A DNA stretch of 64,000 nt. Origin: Thiodiazotropha sp040507225 (lineage in GTDB: Bacteria; Pseudomonadota; Gammaproteobacteria; Chromatiales; Chromatiaceae). The number at the start of each line of letters is the position of its first letter. Within the stretch, counting starts at the first letter, position 1. Shown piece after piece: positions 40,583 through 48,916 of this stretch. The notes under the pieces were generated by a model. The model was not told where the DNA came from. It did not search any database and worked only from the letters and a program-made list of their open reading frames with translations. The stretch is from positions 62,001 through 126,000 of the forward strand of contig JBEVVG010000001.1 in NCBI GenBank assembly GCA_040507225.1, written 5' to 3'. The position numbers were made by a program, and so were the translations under genes.

Positions 40583-41446
40583 TCAGTGCAACAGGTTGAA
40601 CAGCCTTTTACGGTATTGTTTGACGAGATCTCCCTGGCCACCCAGCAGATCGAAGACCTTGAGAATCTCCTTTTGCGCCAGGTTGTCTCCATAGGCACGG
40701 TCTTTCTGCAGTAATGTCATAAGCAGATCCAGGGCCCCCTGATAATCGTTGACGAGGATCCGGTGGGTCGATAACTGGTGCAGTGCCTCACTGTCATTTG
40801 GGTTTTCCTGCAAACGTTTTTCCAACACGTCGGGCGATGGTATGTCCAGCGTGGCGCGCTCGATTTGCAGGCGCGCCAGCAGGGAAACCACTTCCGGTTT
40901 GTCCCGTTCATCGGAGGGCAGGGTCTGTAGCAGATTCTCCGCTTCCTCGAACTTGCCCAGTGCTGCCAGGTAGCGGGCGTAAGAGAGCCTGGTTCTTGGG
41001 TTTTCCGGGTCGAGGTCGCTGGCCTGTTTGAGCAGGGCTCCGGCGTCGCTCGTATTGCCCTGGCTCAACAGGGCCTCCGCCTGGTTGAGCAGTGCATCCG
41101 ATTCCCGGGCGATATGCTTGTCCAGAATCCTGCGGATCTCCGCTTCGGAGAGGACCCCCATGAATTCATCCACCAGCTTTCCCTGGTTGAATATCTTCAC
41201 GCTCGGAATGCTGCGGATCTGGAAATGCGCGGCCAGGGGCTGCTGTTCCTCGGTGTTCACCTTCGCCAGCAGAAACTGTCCCCGGTAGTCATCAGCCAGC
41301 TTCGCCAGGATGGGCATCAGCATCTTGCAGGGTTGGCACCAGTCCGCCCAGAAATCCACCACCACGGGCCGTTCCAGTGAAGCCTCCAGAACCCGTTGCT
41401 GAAAGTTTTCCGCTGTTGCATCGAAGATGTACGGTGAGTCCGCCAT
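40583..41446 (-). CDS. cnoX: CnoX/YbbN-like thioredoxin-TPR protein
   Basis: 287 residues: thioredoxin fold (about 1-110) with an active-site motif WCQPC (Cys37, Cys40), then TPR-like helices (ALLNQAEALLSQGNTSDAG onward) of the CnoX type. CnoX protects proteins from HOCl-type stress and hands them to GroEL. The E. coli protein has lost one catalytic cysteine (SxxC), whereas this one retains both, as in Caulobacter CnoX, so oxidoreductase activity is likely. GAGGAGCG lies before the ATG. The gene is divergent from the thioredoxin at 41602. Confidence 0.93.
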   Translation of the reverse strand: MADSPYIFDATAENFQQRVLEASLERPVVVDFWADWCQPCKMLMPILAKLADDYRGQFLLAKVNTEEQQPLAAHFQIRSIPSVKIFNQGKLVDEFMGVLSEAEIRRILDKHIARESDALLNQAEALLSQGNTSDAGALLKQASDLDPENPRTRLSYARYLAALGKFEEAENLLQTLPSDERDKPEVVSLLARLQIERATLDIPSPDVLEKRLQENPNDSEALHQLSTHRILVNDYQGALDLLMTLLQKDRAYGDNLAQKEILKVFDLLGGQGDLVKQYRKRLFNLLH

Positions 41447-41601
41447 GTTGCGCTCCTCTGTAGAGTGAATCCGCAGGCCTGAAAAAGGCCGCCATTATAC
41501 TGAAAGCCGAGGAACTTGTTTCTTGAAAAACGCCACCACCCACCCCATTTCATTAGCAAGTACATAGCCGTAGGTTACTTTACCTGAATGGAAATGCTTT
41601 C

Positions 41602-42042
41602 ATGAGCGAATCGATCCATGTCGTATGTCCCCACTGCGATGGCATCAACCGTCTGCCCCCAAACCGTCCGGCGGCTTCGGCTCAGTGCGGTAAATGCCAT
41701 CAACCCCTGTTCACCCGTCATCCGCTGGCCCTGGATCCGACCCGCTTCGCAAGGCACGCGCAAAAAAGTGATTTACCCTTACTGATCGATTTCTGGGCGT
41801 CCTGGTGCGGTCCCTGCCAGATGATGGCGCCCGCATTCGAACAGGCCGCCGCGGAACTGGAGCCGCACTTTCGCCTGATCAAAGTGAATACGGAAGAGGC
41901 CCAGTCGCTGGCCGCCCAGTTTGGAATCCGCAGCATACCCACCCTGATGATCATGCGGGACGGTCGCGAACTGGCGCGTCAGGCCGGGGCCATGGACAGG
42001 GCTGGCATCGTGCAGTGGGCGCGCCGGCATGCGACGGGGTGA
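41602..42042 (+). CDS. trxC: Thioredoxin 2
   Basis: 146 residues. An N-terminal zinc-binding module with Cys9, Cys12, Cys29 and Cys32 (CPHC...CGKC) precedes the thioredoxin domain with WCGPC (Cys69, Cys72) in FWASWCGPCQMMAP. The length and zinc motif are those of TrxC, an oxidative-stress-linked thioredoxin. It stands 155 bases from the divergent cnoX-like gene, and the pair may share control. No OxyR site was identified. Confidence 0.95.
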   Translation: MSESIHVVCPHCDGINRLPPNRPAASAQCGKCHQPLFTRHPLALDPTRFARHAQKSDLPLLIDFWASWCGPCQMMAPAFEQAAAELEPHFRLIKVNTEEAQSLAAQFGIRSIPTLMIMRDGRELARQAGAMDRAGIVQWARRHATG

Positions 42043-42225
42043 GTTGACCATCGCGCTGAGCGCTGCATTGGCCGGGTTGTCCGGGTTGCCGCGGATGACC
42101 ATGAAGAGGTGGCGGATTTAACCCGTCCCATGGACAGTCCCGGCATCGGACAGTACAATTAATCCACAATCAGGTCGGGAAGACTTAACCCAGCAAATCG
42201 TCCCGAATCCCTGTTCCAAATCTGT

Positions 42226-42255
42226 GGGGCAGGCACTCCGTGCCTGCCCCTTTTT
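42226..42255 (+). terminator. Terminator/attenuator in front of carA
   Basis: GGGGCAGGCAC (42226-42236) and its exact complement (42240-42250) form an 11-pair stem with a three-base loop, followed by five T. It ends only 22 bases before the carA start codon and 180 bases after trxC. Since there is no room for a carA promoter downstream of it, carAB transcripts should start before it and read through, which is the layout of an attenuator. Confidence 0.8.
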
Positions 42256-42277
42256 GCACGCCTGAACGGAGAGAGTT

Positions 42278-43414
42278 TTGAGAAAACCTGCAGTTCTGGT
42301 CCTAGAGGATGGCAGTCAGTTTCAGGGCGAATCCATCGGAGCAGAGGGATTCACCGTCGGCGAGGTGGTTTTTAACACCGCCATGACCGGCTACCAGGAA
42401 ATCCTCACTGATCCCTCCTACTGTCAGCAAATCGTTACCCTGACCTATCCCCACATCGGCAATACCGGTGTCAACCTGGAAGACGAGGAGTCGGCACAGG
42501 TCCATGCCGCCGGCCTGGTGATCCGGGATCTGCCGCAACTCCACAGCAACTGGCGTTCCGAGGAGTCCCTTGAGGACTATCTGGTGCGCAACGGTATCGT
42601 GGCCATCGCCGGCATCGATACCCGGCGCCTGACCCGGATTCTCCGGGAGAAGGGTGCGCAAAACGGCTGTATCGTTGCCGCAGACGTGCCGGACAGCACG
42701 GACGCCCTGGCGCGCGCCAGGGCCTTTCCCGGTCTCAAGGGGGCGGATCTTGCGCAACAGGTCACCACTGACTCCGTCTATGAGTGGTCACAGGGTACCT
42801 GGTCCCTGGAGGGTGGATTGCCCGAACCGGTGGAGGCTGAGTCTCGCCCCTTCCACGTGGTGGCCTACGATTACGGCGTGAAACGCAATATTCTGCGCAT
42901 GCTTGCGGACCGCGGCTGCCGAATCACCGTGGTGCCGGCTCAGACTCCCGCCGACGAGGTGTTGGCGATGCAGCCCGATGGGGTGTTCCTGTCCAATGGC
43001 CCGGGCGATCCCGAGCCTTGCGATTACGCCATCGAGGCGATCACTGCGATCGTCGATACCGGGTTGCCGGTGTTTGGCATCTGCCTCGGGCACCAGTTGC
43101 TGGCGCTGGCTTCCGGCGCCAAAACTATGAAAATGAAATTTGGTCATCATGGCGCCAACCACCCGGTTCAGGATTTGCAGAAGGGCCACGTGATGATCAC
43201 CAGCCAGAATCATGGCTTTGCGGTGGACGAGGCCAACCTGCCCGACTGCCTGACACCGATTCACCGTTCCTTGTTCGACGGCACCCTGCAGGGCATTCAC
43301 CGTACGGACAAGCCCGCTTTCAGTTTCCAGGGGCATCCCGAAGCCAGTCCGGGTCCCCATGATGTGGCTCCGGTGTTCGACCATTTCATCGATCTGATGA
43401 AAACCAGCCGCTAA
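42278..43414 (+). CDS. carA: Carbamoyl-phosphate synthase small (glutaminase) subunit
   Basis: Hydrolyses glutamine and passes ammonia to CarB for carbamoyl phosphate, precursor of arginine and pyrimidines. The 378 residues start at a rare TTG (42278) behind GGAGAGAG; the first residues RKPAVLVLEDGSQFQG match the family N-terminus, and no ATG or GTG is nearby. Class I amidotransferase triad: Cys269 (FGICLGHQLL), and His and Glu in FQGHPEASPGPHD. carB follows after 33 bases. The TTG start and upstream terminator suggest tight control. Confidence 0.98.
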   Translation: MRKPAVLVLEDGSQFQGESIGAEGFTVGEVVFNTAMTGYQEILTDPSYCQQIVTLTYPHIGNTGVNLEDEESAQVHAAGLVIRDLPQLHSNWRSEESLEDYLVRNGIVAIAGIDTRRLTRILREKGAQNGCIVAADVPDSTDALARARAFPGLKGADLAQQVTTDSVYEWSQGTWSLEGGLPEPVEAESRPFHVVAYDYGVKRNILRMLADRGCRITVVPAQTPADEVLAMQPDGVFLSNGPGDPEPCDYAIEAITAIVDTGLPVFGICLGHQLLALASGAKTMKMKFGHHGANHPVQDLQKGHVMITSQNHGFAVDEANLPDCLTPIHRSLFDGTLQGIHRTDKPAFSFQGHPEASPGPHDVAPVFDHFIDLMKTSR

Positions 43415-43447
43415 TCGACCACAGTCTCAACCGCGACCCGATGTAAC

Positions 43448-46400
43448 ATGCCAAAACGTACAGACATTAAGAGCATCATGATCATAGGCGCCGGACCGAT
43501 CGTCATCGGTCAGGCCTGTGAATTCGACTATTCCGGGGCACAGGCATGTAAGGCGCTGCGTGAGGAGGGTTTCCGGGTCATCCTGGTGAACTCCAATCCC
43601 GCCACCATCATGACCGATCCGGACATGGCCGATGCCATCTACATCGAACCCATCACTTGGCGCACCCTGGAACGCATTATCGACAAAGAGCGTCCGGATG
43701 CCCTACTGCCCACCATGGGCGGGCAGACCGCGCTGAACTCCGCCCTGGATCTGGTACGCGAAGGGGTTTTGGAGAAGTACGGGGTCGAGATGATCGGCGC
43801 ATCCCGTGAAGCGATCGACAAGGCGGAAGATCGGGATCTGTTCCGCAAGGCGATGCGCAAGATTGGTCTGGACATGCCCCGCTCGGCGGTTGCCCACAGT
43901 ATGGAAGAGGCGCTCCAGGTGCAGGCGCAGATCGGTTATCCCACCATCATCCGGCCTTCGTTCACCATGGGCGGCAGCGGTGGCGGCATCGCCTACAACC
44001 CGGATGAATTCGTCGAGATCTGCGAACGCGGCCTGGATCTCTCCCCAACCAGTGAACTGTTGATCGAAGAATCGATTCTCGGCTGGAAAGAGTACGAAAT
44101 GGAGGTGGTGCGGGATCGCAACGACAACTGCATCATCATCTGTTCCATCGAAAACCTGGACCCGATGGGCGTGCATACCGGGGATTCGATTACTGTGGCG
44201 CCGGCTCAGACTCTGACGGACAAGGAGTACCAGATCATGCGCGATGCCTCGCTGGCGGTATTGCGTGAGATCGGCGTCGAGACCGGTGGATCCAACGTGC
44301 AGTTCGCCATCAACCCGGAAAACGGACGCATGATCATCATCGAGATGAACCCCCGTGTGTCACGCTCCTCGGCCCTGGCCTCCAAGGCCACCGGGTTTCC
44401 GATCGCCAAGGTTGCGGCCAAGCTGGCGGTGGGTTACACCCTCGACGAGTTGCAGAACGAGATCACCGGGGGCGCCACACCCGCCTCCTTTGAGCCCAGC
44501 ATCGACTATGTGGTGACCAAGGTTCCCCGCTTCGCGTTTGAAAAATTTCCCCAGGCCGATGACCGTCTGACCACCCAGATGAAGTCGGTGGGCGAGGTGA
44601 TGGCCATTGGTCGCACCTTCCAGGAATCCCTGCAGAAGGCCCTGCGCGGCCTCGAAACCGGCATGTACGGCCTGGATGAGGTGCTGGATCTCAACGAAGA
44701 GCAGGTCAAGGATACCCTGGTGCGCGAAATACGCCTGCCGGGTCCTCAGCGCCTGTGGTATGTCGCGGAGTGTTTCCGCTTCGGCATGACCCTGGAGGAG
44801 ATTCACGAGATCTGCGCCATCGATCCCTGGTTCCTGATACAGCTGGAGGAACTGGTCAACCTGGAGCGTGAAATGTCCGGGCAGGGGCTGGAAGCGCTGG
44901 ATGCCGCACGTCTGCGCTACCTCAAGCGCAAGGGTTTCGCCGACCGGCGCATTGCCGAGCTGGTCGACAGCAGCGAGGCCGAGATCCGCCAGCGCCGCCA
45001 CGACGCGGGCATCCGTCCGGTCTTCAAACGGGTCGATACCTGTGCCGCGGAATTCGCCACCAGTACGGCCTACATGTATTCCACTTACGAGGAGGAGTGC
45101 GAAGCCCGGCCGTCGGATCGAAAAAAGATCATGGTGTTGGGTGGCGGACCGAATCGCATCGGTCAGGGTATCGAATTTGACTACTGCTGCGTGCACGCCG
45201 CCTTCGCCATGCGCGAGGACGGATACGAGACCATCATGGTCAATTGCAATCCCGAAACGGTCTCCACCGATTACGACACCTCGGACCGTCTGTACTTCGA
45301 ACCGCTGACCCTTGAGGATGTCCTGGAAGTCATTCACAAGGAGCAGCCAGCGGGCGTGATCGTTCAATACGGCGGCCAGACCCCCCTGAAGCTGGCCAAC
45401 GATCTGGAGGCGGCCGGCGCGCCGATCATCGGCACCAGTCCCGATTCCATCGATCTGGCGGAGGACAGGGAACGCTTCCAGCAACTGGTCAATAAACTCA
45501 ACCTCAGACAACCGCCGAACCGAACCGCACGGGATCCGGAAAGTGCCGTCAGGCTGGCGGACGAGATTGGTTATCCTTTGGTGGTGCGGCCTTCCTACGT
45601 CCTGGGCGGGCGCGCCATGGAGATCGTTTATCACGAGAACGAACTGCGTCGCTACATGCGCGAGGCAGTAAGTGTCTCCAACGATTCACCGGTCCTGCTG
45701 GACCGTTTCCTGGATGATGCCATCGAGGTGGATATCGATGCGATCTGCGATGGCAAGGATGTGCTCATCGGCGGAATTATGGAACACATCGAACAAGCGG
45801 GCGTCCATTCCGGTGACTCGGCCTGCTCGTTACCACCCTACACCCTGTCGGCGGCCGTGCAGGATCGCATGCGCGAGCAGATGCGCAAGATGGCCCTGGA
45901 ATTGAAAGTGGTGGGTCTGATGAACGCCCAGTTCGCGATAAAGGATGACCAGATCTATCTGCTTGAGGTCAATCCCCGGGCCTCCCGAACGGTACCCTTC
46001 GTATCCAAAGCCACCGGGTTGCAGCTCGCCAAAATTGCAGCACGTTGCATGGCGGGAACTTCGCTCAAGGAGCAGGGCATTACCAAAGAGGTGATCCCCG
46101 AGAGCTATTTCGTCAAAGAGGCGGTGTTCCCCTTCGTCAAATTTCCCGGTGTGGATACCGTACTCGGCCCCGAGATGAAATCCACCGGAGAGGTCATGGG
46201 TGTCGGCGCCACATTCGGCGAGGCCTACAACAAGTCGATCATGGGGGCAGGGTATCAACTGCCAAAAGGCGGTCAGGCGCTTCTCAGTGTGCGCAATGCA
46301 GACAAGCGCCGGGCGGTCCAGGTGGCCCAGGACCTTGCGGAACTCGGCTTCACCCTGAGCGCTACCGGTGGCACCTGCCAGGCGATTCGGGATGCAGGGC

Positions 46401-46663
46401 TCGAGTGTGAGCGGGTCAACAAGGTGATGGAGGGACGCCCGCACATCGTCGATTCCATTAAGAACCGGCAGGTCAGTTTCATCATCAACACTACAGAAGG
46501 CGCGAAGGCCATCGCGGACTCCGCGGAGATCCGTCGCACCGCCCTGCAGTACAAAGTGGGTTATACAACAACGATTTCCGGTGCCGAGGCCACCTGCCTG
46601 GCTTTGAAACAGCTTGATGAGCTGAAGGTCAACCGGTTACAGGATCTGCACGCTTCCCGTTGA
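43448..46663 (+). CDS. carB: Carbamoyl-phosphate synthase large subunit
   Basis: 1071 residues, full length. Two homologous synthetase halves with ATP-grasp domains: MIIGAGPIVIGQACEFDYSG at the start and VLGGGPNRIGQGIEFDY near 558, glycine loops RPSFTMGGSGGG and RPSYVLGGRAM, and a C-terminal MGS-like allosteric domain (about 940-1071, LSVRNADKRRAVQVAQDL). It synthesises carbamoyl phosphate from bicarbonate, ATP and channelled ammonia. Ornithine and UMP effects through the last domain are expected from the family. Confidence 0.99.
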   Translation: MPKRTDIKSIMIIGAGPIVIGQACEFDYSGAQACKALREEGFRVILVNSNPATIMTDPDMADAIYIEPITWRTLERIIDKERPDALLPTMGGQTALNSALDLVREGVLEKYGVEMIGASREAIDKAEDRDLFRKAMRKIGLDMPRSAVAHSMEEALQVQAQIGYPTIIRPSFTMGGSGGGIAYNPDEFVEICERGLDLSPTSELLIEESILGWKEYEMEVVRDRNDNCIIICSIENLDPMGVHTGDSITVAPAQTLTDKEYQIMRDASLAVLREIGVETGGSNVQFAINPENGRMIIIEMNPRVSRSSALASKATGFPIAKVAAKLAVGYTLDELQNEITGGATPASFEPSIDYVVTKVPRFAFEKFPQADDRLTTQMKSVGEVMAIGRTFQESLQKALRGLETGMYGLDEVLDLNEEQVKDTLVREIRLPGPQRLWYVAECFRFGMTLEEIHEICAIDPWFLIQLEELVNLEREMSGQGLEALDAARLRYLKRKGFADRRIAELVDSSEAEIRQRRHDAGIRPVFKRVDTCAAEFATSTAYMYSTYEEECEARPSDRKKIMVLGGGPNRIGQGIEFDYCCVHAAFAMREDGYETIMVNCNPETVSTDYDTSDRLYFEPLTLEDVLEVIHKEQPAGVIVQYGGQTPLKLANDLEAAGAPIIGTSPDSIDLAEDRERFQQLVNKLNLRQPPNRTARDPESAVRLADEIGYPLVVRPSYVLGGRAMEIVYHENELRRYMREAVSVSNDSPVLLDRFLDDAIEVDIDAICDGKDVLIGGIMEHIEQAGVHSGDSACSLPPYTLSAAVQDRMREQMRKMALELKVVGLMNAQFAIKDDQIYLLEVNPRASRTVPFVSKATGLQLAKIAARCMAGTSLKEQGITKEVIPESYFVKEAVFPFVKFPGVDTVLGPEMKSTGEVMGVGATFGEAYNKSIMGAGYQLPKGGQALLSVRNADKRRAVQVAQDLAELGFTLSATGGTCQAIRDAGLECERVNKVMEGRPHIVDSIKNRQVSFIINTTEGAKAIADSAEIRRTALQYKVGYTTTISGAEATCLALKQLDELKVNRLQDLHASR

Positions 46664-46967
46664 TCCGGAAGCCTCGATCCGGAGCATTTATCCTTTCCGG
46701 AAGGGTCCGTCATAATACGAACCCATGCAGATCGTTTCTGCGGGGACTTGCCCGTGCGCCTGTTGTCGTCCAACAGGCCTGGTTGGATCGCACGGCGCCT
46801 GACGGGGCGCAACCCGTCGTGCTGGGGCTGTTTATCCCCCAGTGGCATTATTGTTCGCTCATGTTGCGGGGCCAGGCGATGTCCATTCTGCCTTGCCGGG
46901 CTCACGCAGCCCCGGCAAAGATGACCGGATCGGTGTTCGCTGGTCCCAGTTAAAGAGGAAGATTCCG
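46664..46967. other. Structured leader between carB and greA
   Basis: 304 bases without a supported gene. Several stems are visible: GCTGGGG with CCCCCAG at 46822-46844, and TTGCCGGG (46893-46900) with CCCGGCAA (46911-46918). Only the greA ribosome binding site (AGAGGAAG, about 46953) follows. A long structured leader upstream of greA recalls the E. coli greA leader that yields the small RNA GraL, but no sequence match is claimed. Confidence 0.45.
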
Positions 46968-47444
46968 ATGAACAAGGTACCTTTGACTGCGCGAGGCGCG
47001 GCCAATCTGCAGGAAGAGTTGAAACAGCTCAAGAGCGTGGAACGACCCAAGGTTATCAAGGCGATTGCCGAGGCGAGGGAACACGGAGATCTCAAGGAGA
47101 ACGCCGAATACCATGCGGCCCGGGAGCAGCAAAGTTTCATCGAGGGGCGGATCAAGGACATTGAAGGCAAGCTGTCACACGCACAGATCATCGATGTGAC
47201 CCAGTTGGATGCCGGAGGCAAAGTGGTATTCGGCGCCACCGTGGTGGTGCTGGAACTCGACAACGATGAGGAATTCACCTACCAGATCGTGGGTGATGAC
47301 GAGGCGGATATCAAGAATGGCCTGATCTCGGTCAGTTCACCGATTGCCCGCGCCCTGATCGGCAAGCAGGAAGGGGATGACGTGTTTCTCAATACCCCGG
47401 GTGGCTCAAGGGAGTTCGAGATACTCGAAGTACGCTACGAATAA
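46968..47444 (+). CDS. greA: Transcription elongation factor GreA
   Basis: 158 residues, the standard length; ATG at 46968 after AGAGGAAG. The coiled-coil tip AEAREHGDLKENAEYHAARE bears the acidic residues of GreA, and the C-terminal FKBP-like domain ends TPGGSREFEILEVRYE. It relieves RNA polymerase arrest by stimulating cleavage of short 3' ends. The carAB-greA order is widespread in gammaproteobacteria. Confidence 0.98.
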   Translation: MNKVPLTARGAANLQEELKQLKSVERPKVIKAIAEAREHGDLKENAEYHAAREQQSFIEGRIKDIEGKLSHAQIIDVTQLDAGGKVVFGATVVVLELDNDEEFTYQIVGDDEADIKNGLISVSSPIARALIGKQEGDDVFLNTPGGSREFEILEVRYE

Positions 47445-47555
47445 CCCACCCGGGGCAATCCGGTTCTTTATTGCACTCGTTCCCTTGCTCTGCCTGGGAA
47501 CCCGTAGAAGGGAAAGGGTGCGCACACATCGTGCTCATCCATTCCGCATTCAAAA

Positions 47556-47852
47556 TCAAGCAACGATCCGGTTCTTCTTTTTCTTGGGATTGGCGCGGTA
47601 GAAAACCGCCACCCGCCCGATGACCTGTACACATTCCGCAGAGAGTTTCTGCGCAACGGCCTGGCTGATCTCTTCGCGGTCCTGTTTGTCTGCGCCCGCC
47701 ATTTTGACCTTGATCAGTTCGTGGTGGTCCAGGGAACTGTCAATCTCCTGCATCACGCCTTCGCTGAGACCGTGCTGACCGATGATCACCACCGGTTTCA
47801 TCGGGTGGGCGAGTTTCTTCAGATTGCGGATCTGTTGGGAAGTAAGGGGCAT
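47556..47852 (-). CDS. yhbY: RNA-binding protein YhbY (CRM domain)
   Basis: 98 residues from ATG 47852, the usual length. CRM-domain features: MPLTSQQIRNLKKLAHPMKPVVIIG with the GQHGLSEGV loop (GxxG of the KH-like fold), HELIKVKM, and a basic end PKKKKNRIVA. It associates with pre-50S ribosomes. It is divergent from rlmE, a neighbourhood conserved in gammaproteobacteria. In-frame codons upstream to 48158 overlap rlmE and are ignored. Confidence 0.95.
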   Translation of the reverse strand: MPLTSQQIRNLKKLAHPMKPVVIIGQHGLSEGVMQEIDSSLDHHELIKVKMAGADKQDREEISQAVAQKLSAECVQVIGRVAVFYRANPKKKKNRIVA

Positions 47853-48105
47853 GGAGATAGGCCCGGTTGTGGATGGGACGCGGATTCTAGCCTGAATGGC
47901 GGCAATTTTGAATCGCAAATCCATAATCTTCGGGGGAAAGTCATGGTTTTCACCCGCAGGATCCGTCTGCCGATGAATCCCCATGCGCCATTTCAAAGCT
48001 TCGGGGCGCCGGTATCGGGTGGTATCAAGGGCTCGAGGAGACACAGAGACACCACAAAATGCTAGGATGTGCCCCCTGTTCAGAGATTTCGGGTTCCTGA
48101 TTACC

Positions 48106-48726
48106 GTGAAACGCAGCAAAAGCAGCCGAAAGTGGCTCGATCGACACTTCAATGACACTTACGTCAAGCAGGCCCAGAAGGTTGGGTACCGCTCGCGAGC
48201 TGCGTTCAAGTTGTTGGAAATCCAGGAAAAAGACAATGTAATCAAATCCGGTATGCGGGTCGTGGACCTGGGTGCGGCTCCCGGTGGCTGGAGCCAGATT
48301 GCACGGGATCTCGCGGGAGACAAGGGGCAGGTGGTGGCCCTGGACATCCTGCCCATGGACCCAATCGCAGGGGTGCACTTCATTCAGGGGGATTTTCGTG
48401 AGTCCGGTCCGCTGGAAGAATTGCGAAAATGCATTGCCGATGCACCGGTAGACCTTGTAATTTCCGATATGGCGCCCAATGTTACCGGTATAGCCAGCGT
48501 GGATCAGCCCAGGTCCATGTATTTGTGCGAACTGGCGCTGGAATTTGCCCGGGAGGTGCTCAGACCGGGGGGCGGATTCATAGTAAAGGTGTTTCAGGGT
48601 GCGGGTTTTGACGAATTCCTCAAACAGGTTCGACAATCATTCGGTCGGGTGGTGAGCCGGAAACCGGACGCCTCACGGGCGAAAAGTCGGGAAATCTATC
48701 TGGTAGCAGGGAACTTAAAGATGTAG
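48106..48726 (+). CDS. rlmE: 23S rRNA 2'-O-ribose U2552 methyltransferase
   Basis: 206 residues from GTG 48106, matching the E. coli N-terminus (KRSKSSRKWLDRHFNDTYV). SAM loop VVDLGAAPGGWSQ (52-64) and the K-D-K-E tetrad at Lys35, Asp121, Lys161 and Glu196. It methylates U2552 in the A-loop of the 50S subunit. An ATG at 48067 in frame would add 13 residues of no known similarity. Upstream of ftsH as in E. coli, with a 190-base gap. Confidence 0.96.
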   Translation: MKRSKSSRKWLDRHFNDTYVKQAQKVGYRSRAAFKLLEIQEKDNVIKSGMRVVDLGAAPGGWSQIARDLAGDKGQVVALDILPMDPIAGVHFIQGDFRESGPLEELRKCIADAPVDLVISDMAPNVTGIASVDQPRSMYLCELALEFAREVLRPGGGFIVKVFQGAGFDEFLKQVRQSFGRVVSRKPDASRAKSREIYLVAGNLKM

Positions 48727-48916
48727 TACCGTACCAATCAGTAAGTCCCGAAAATCAGGTGTTTGCACAGTATCAATCAGGTTATTACAGGGTTCGGGCA
48801 GATACCGGTCAGCGGCCGCGGGAGATGCGGAAACCGCGTGTGACAGTGCCACTACGGAATGACAGTTACCGGCCCGGGCCGGTGTGAGATCGAGAGGTTC
48901 TTGCGTTTTGAACGAC

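Noticed and set aside
44360..45634. 424-codon frame antisense to carB
   Set aside because: Shadow of a highly conserved gene with strong codon bias; no motif.
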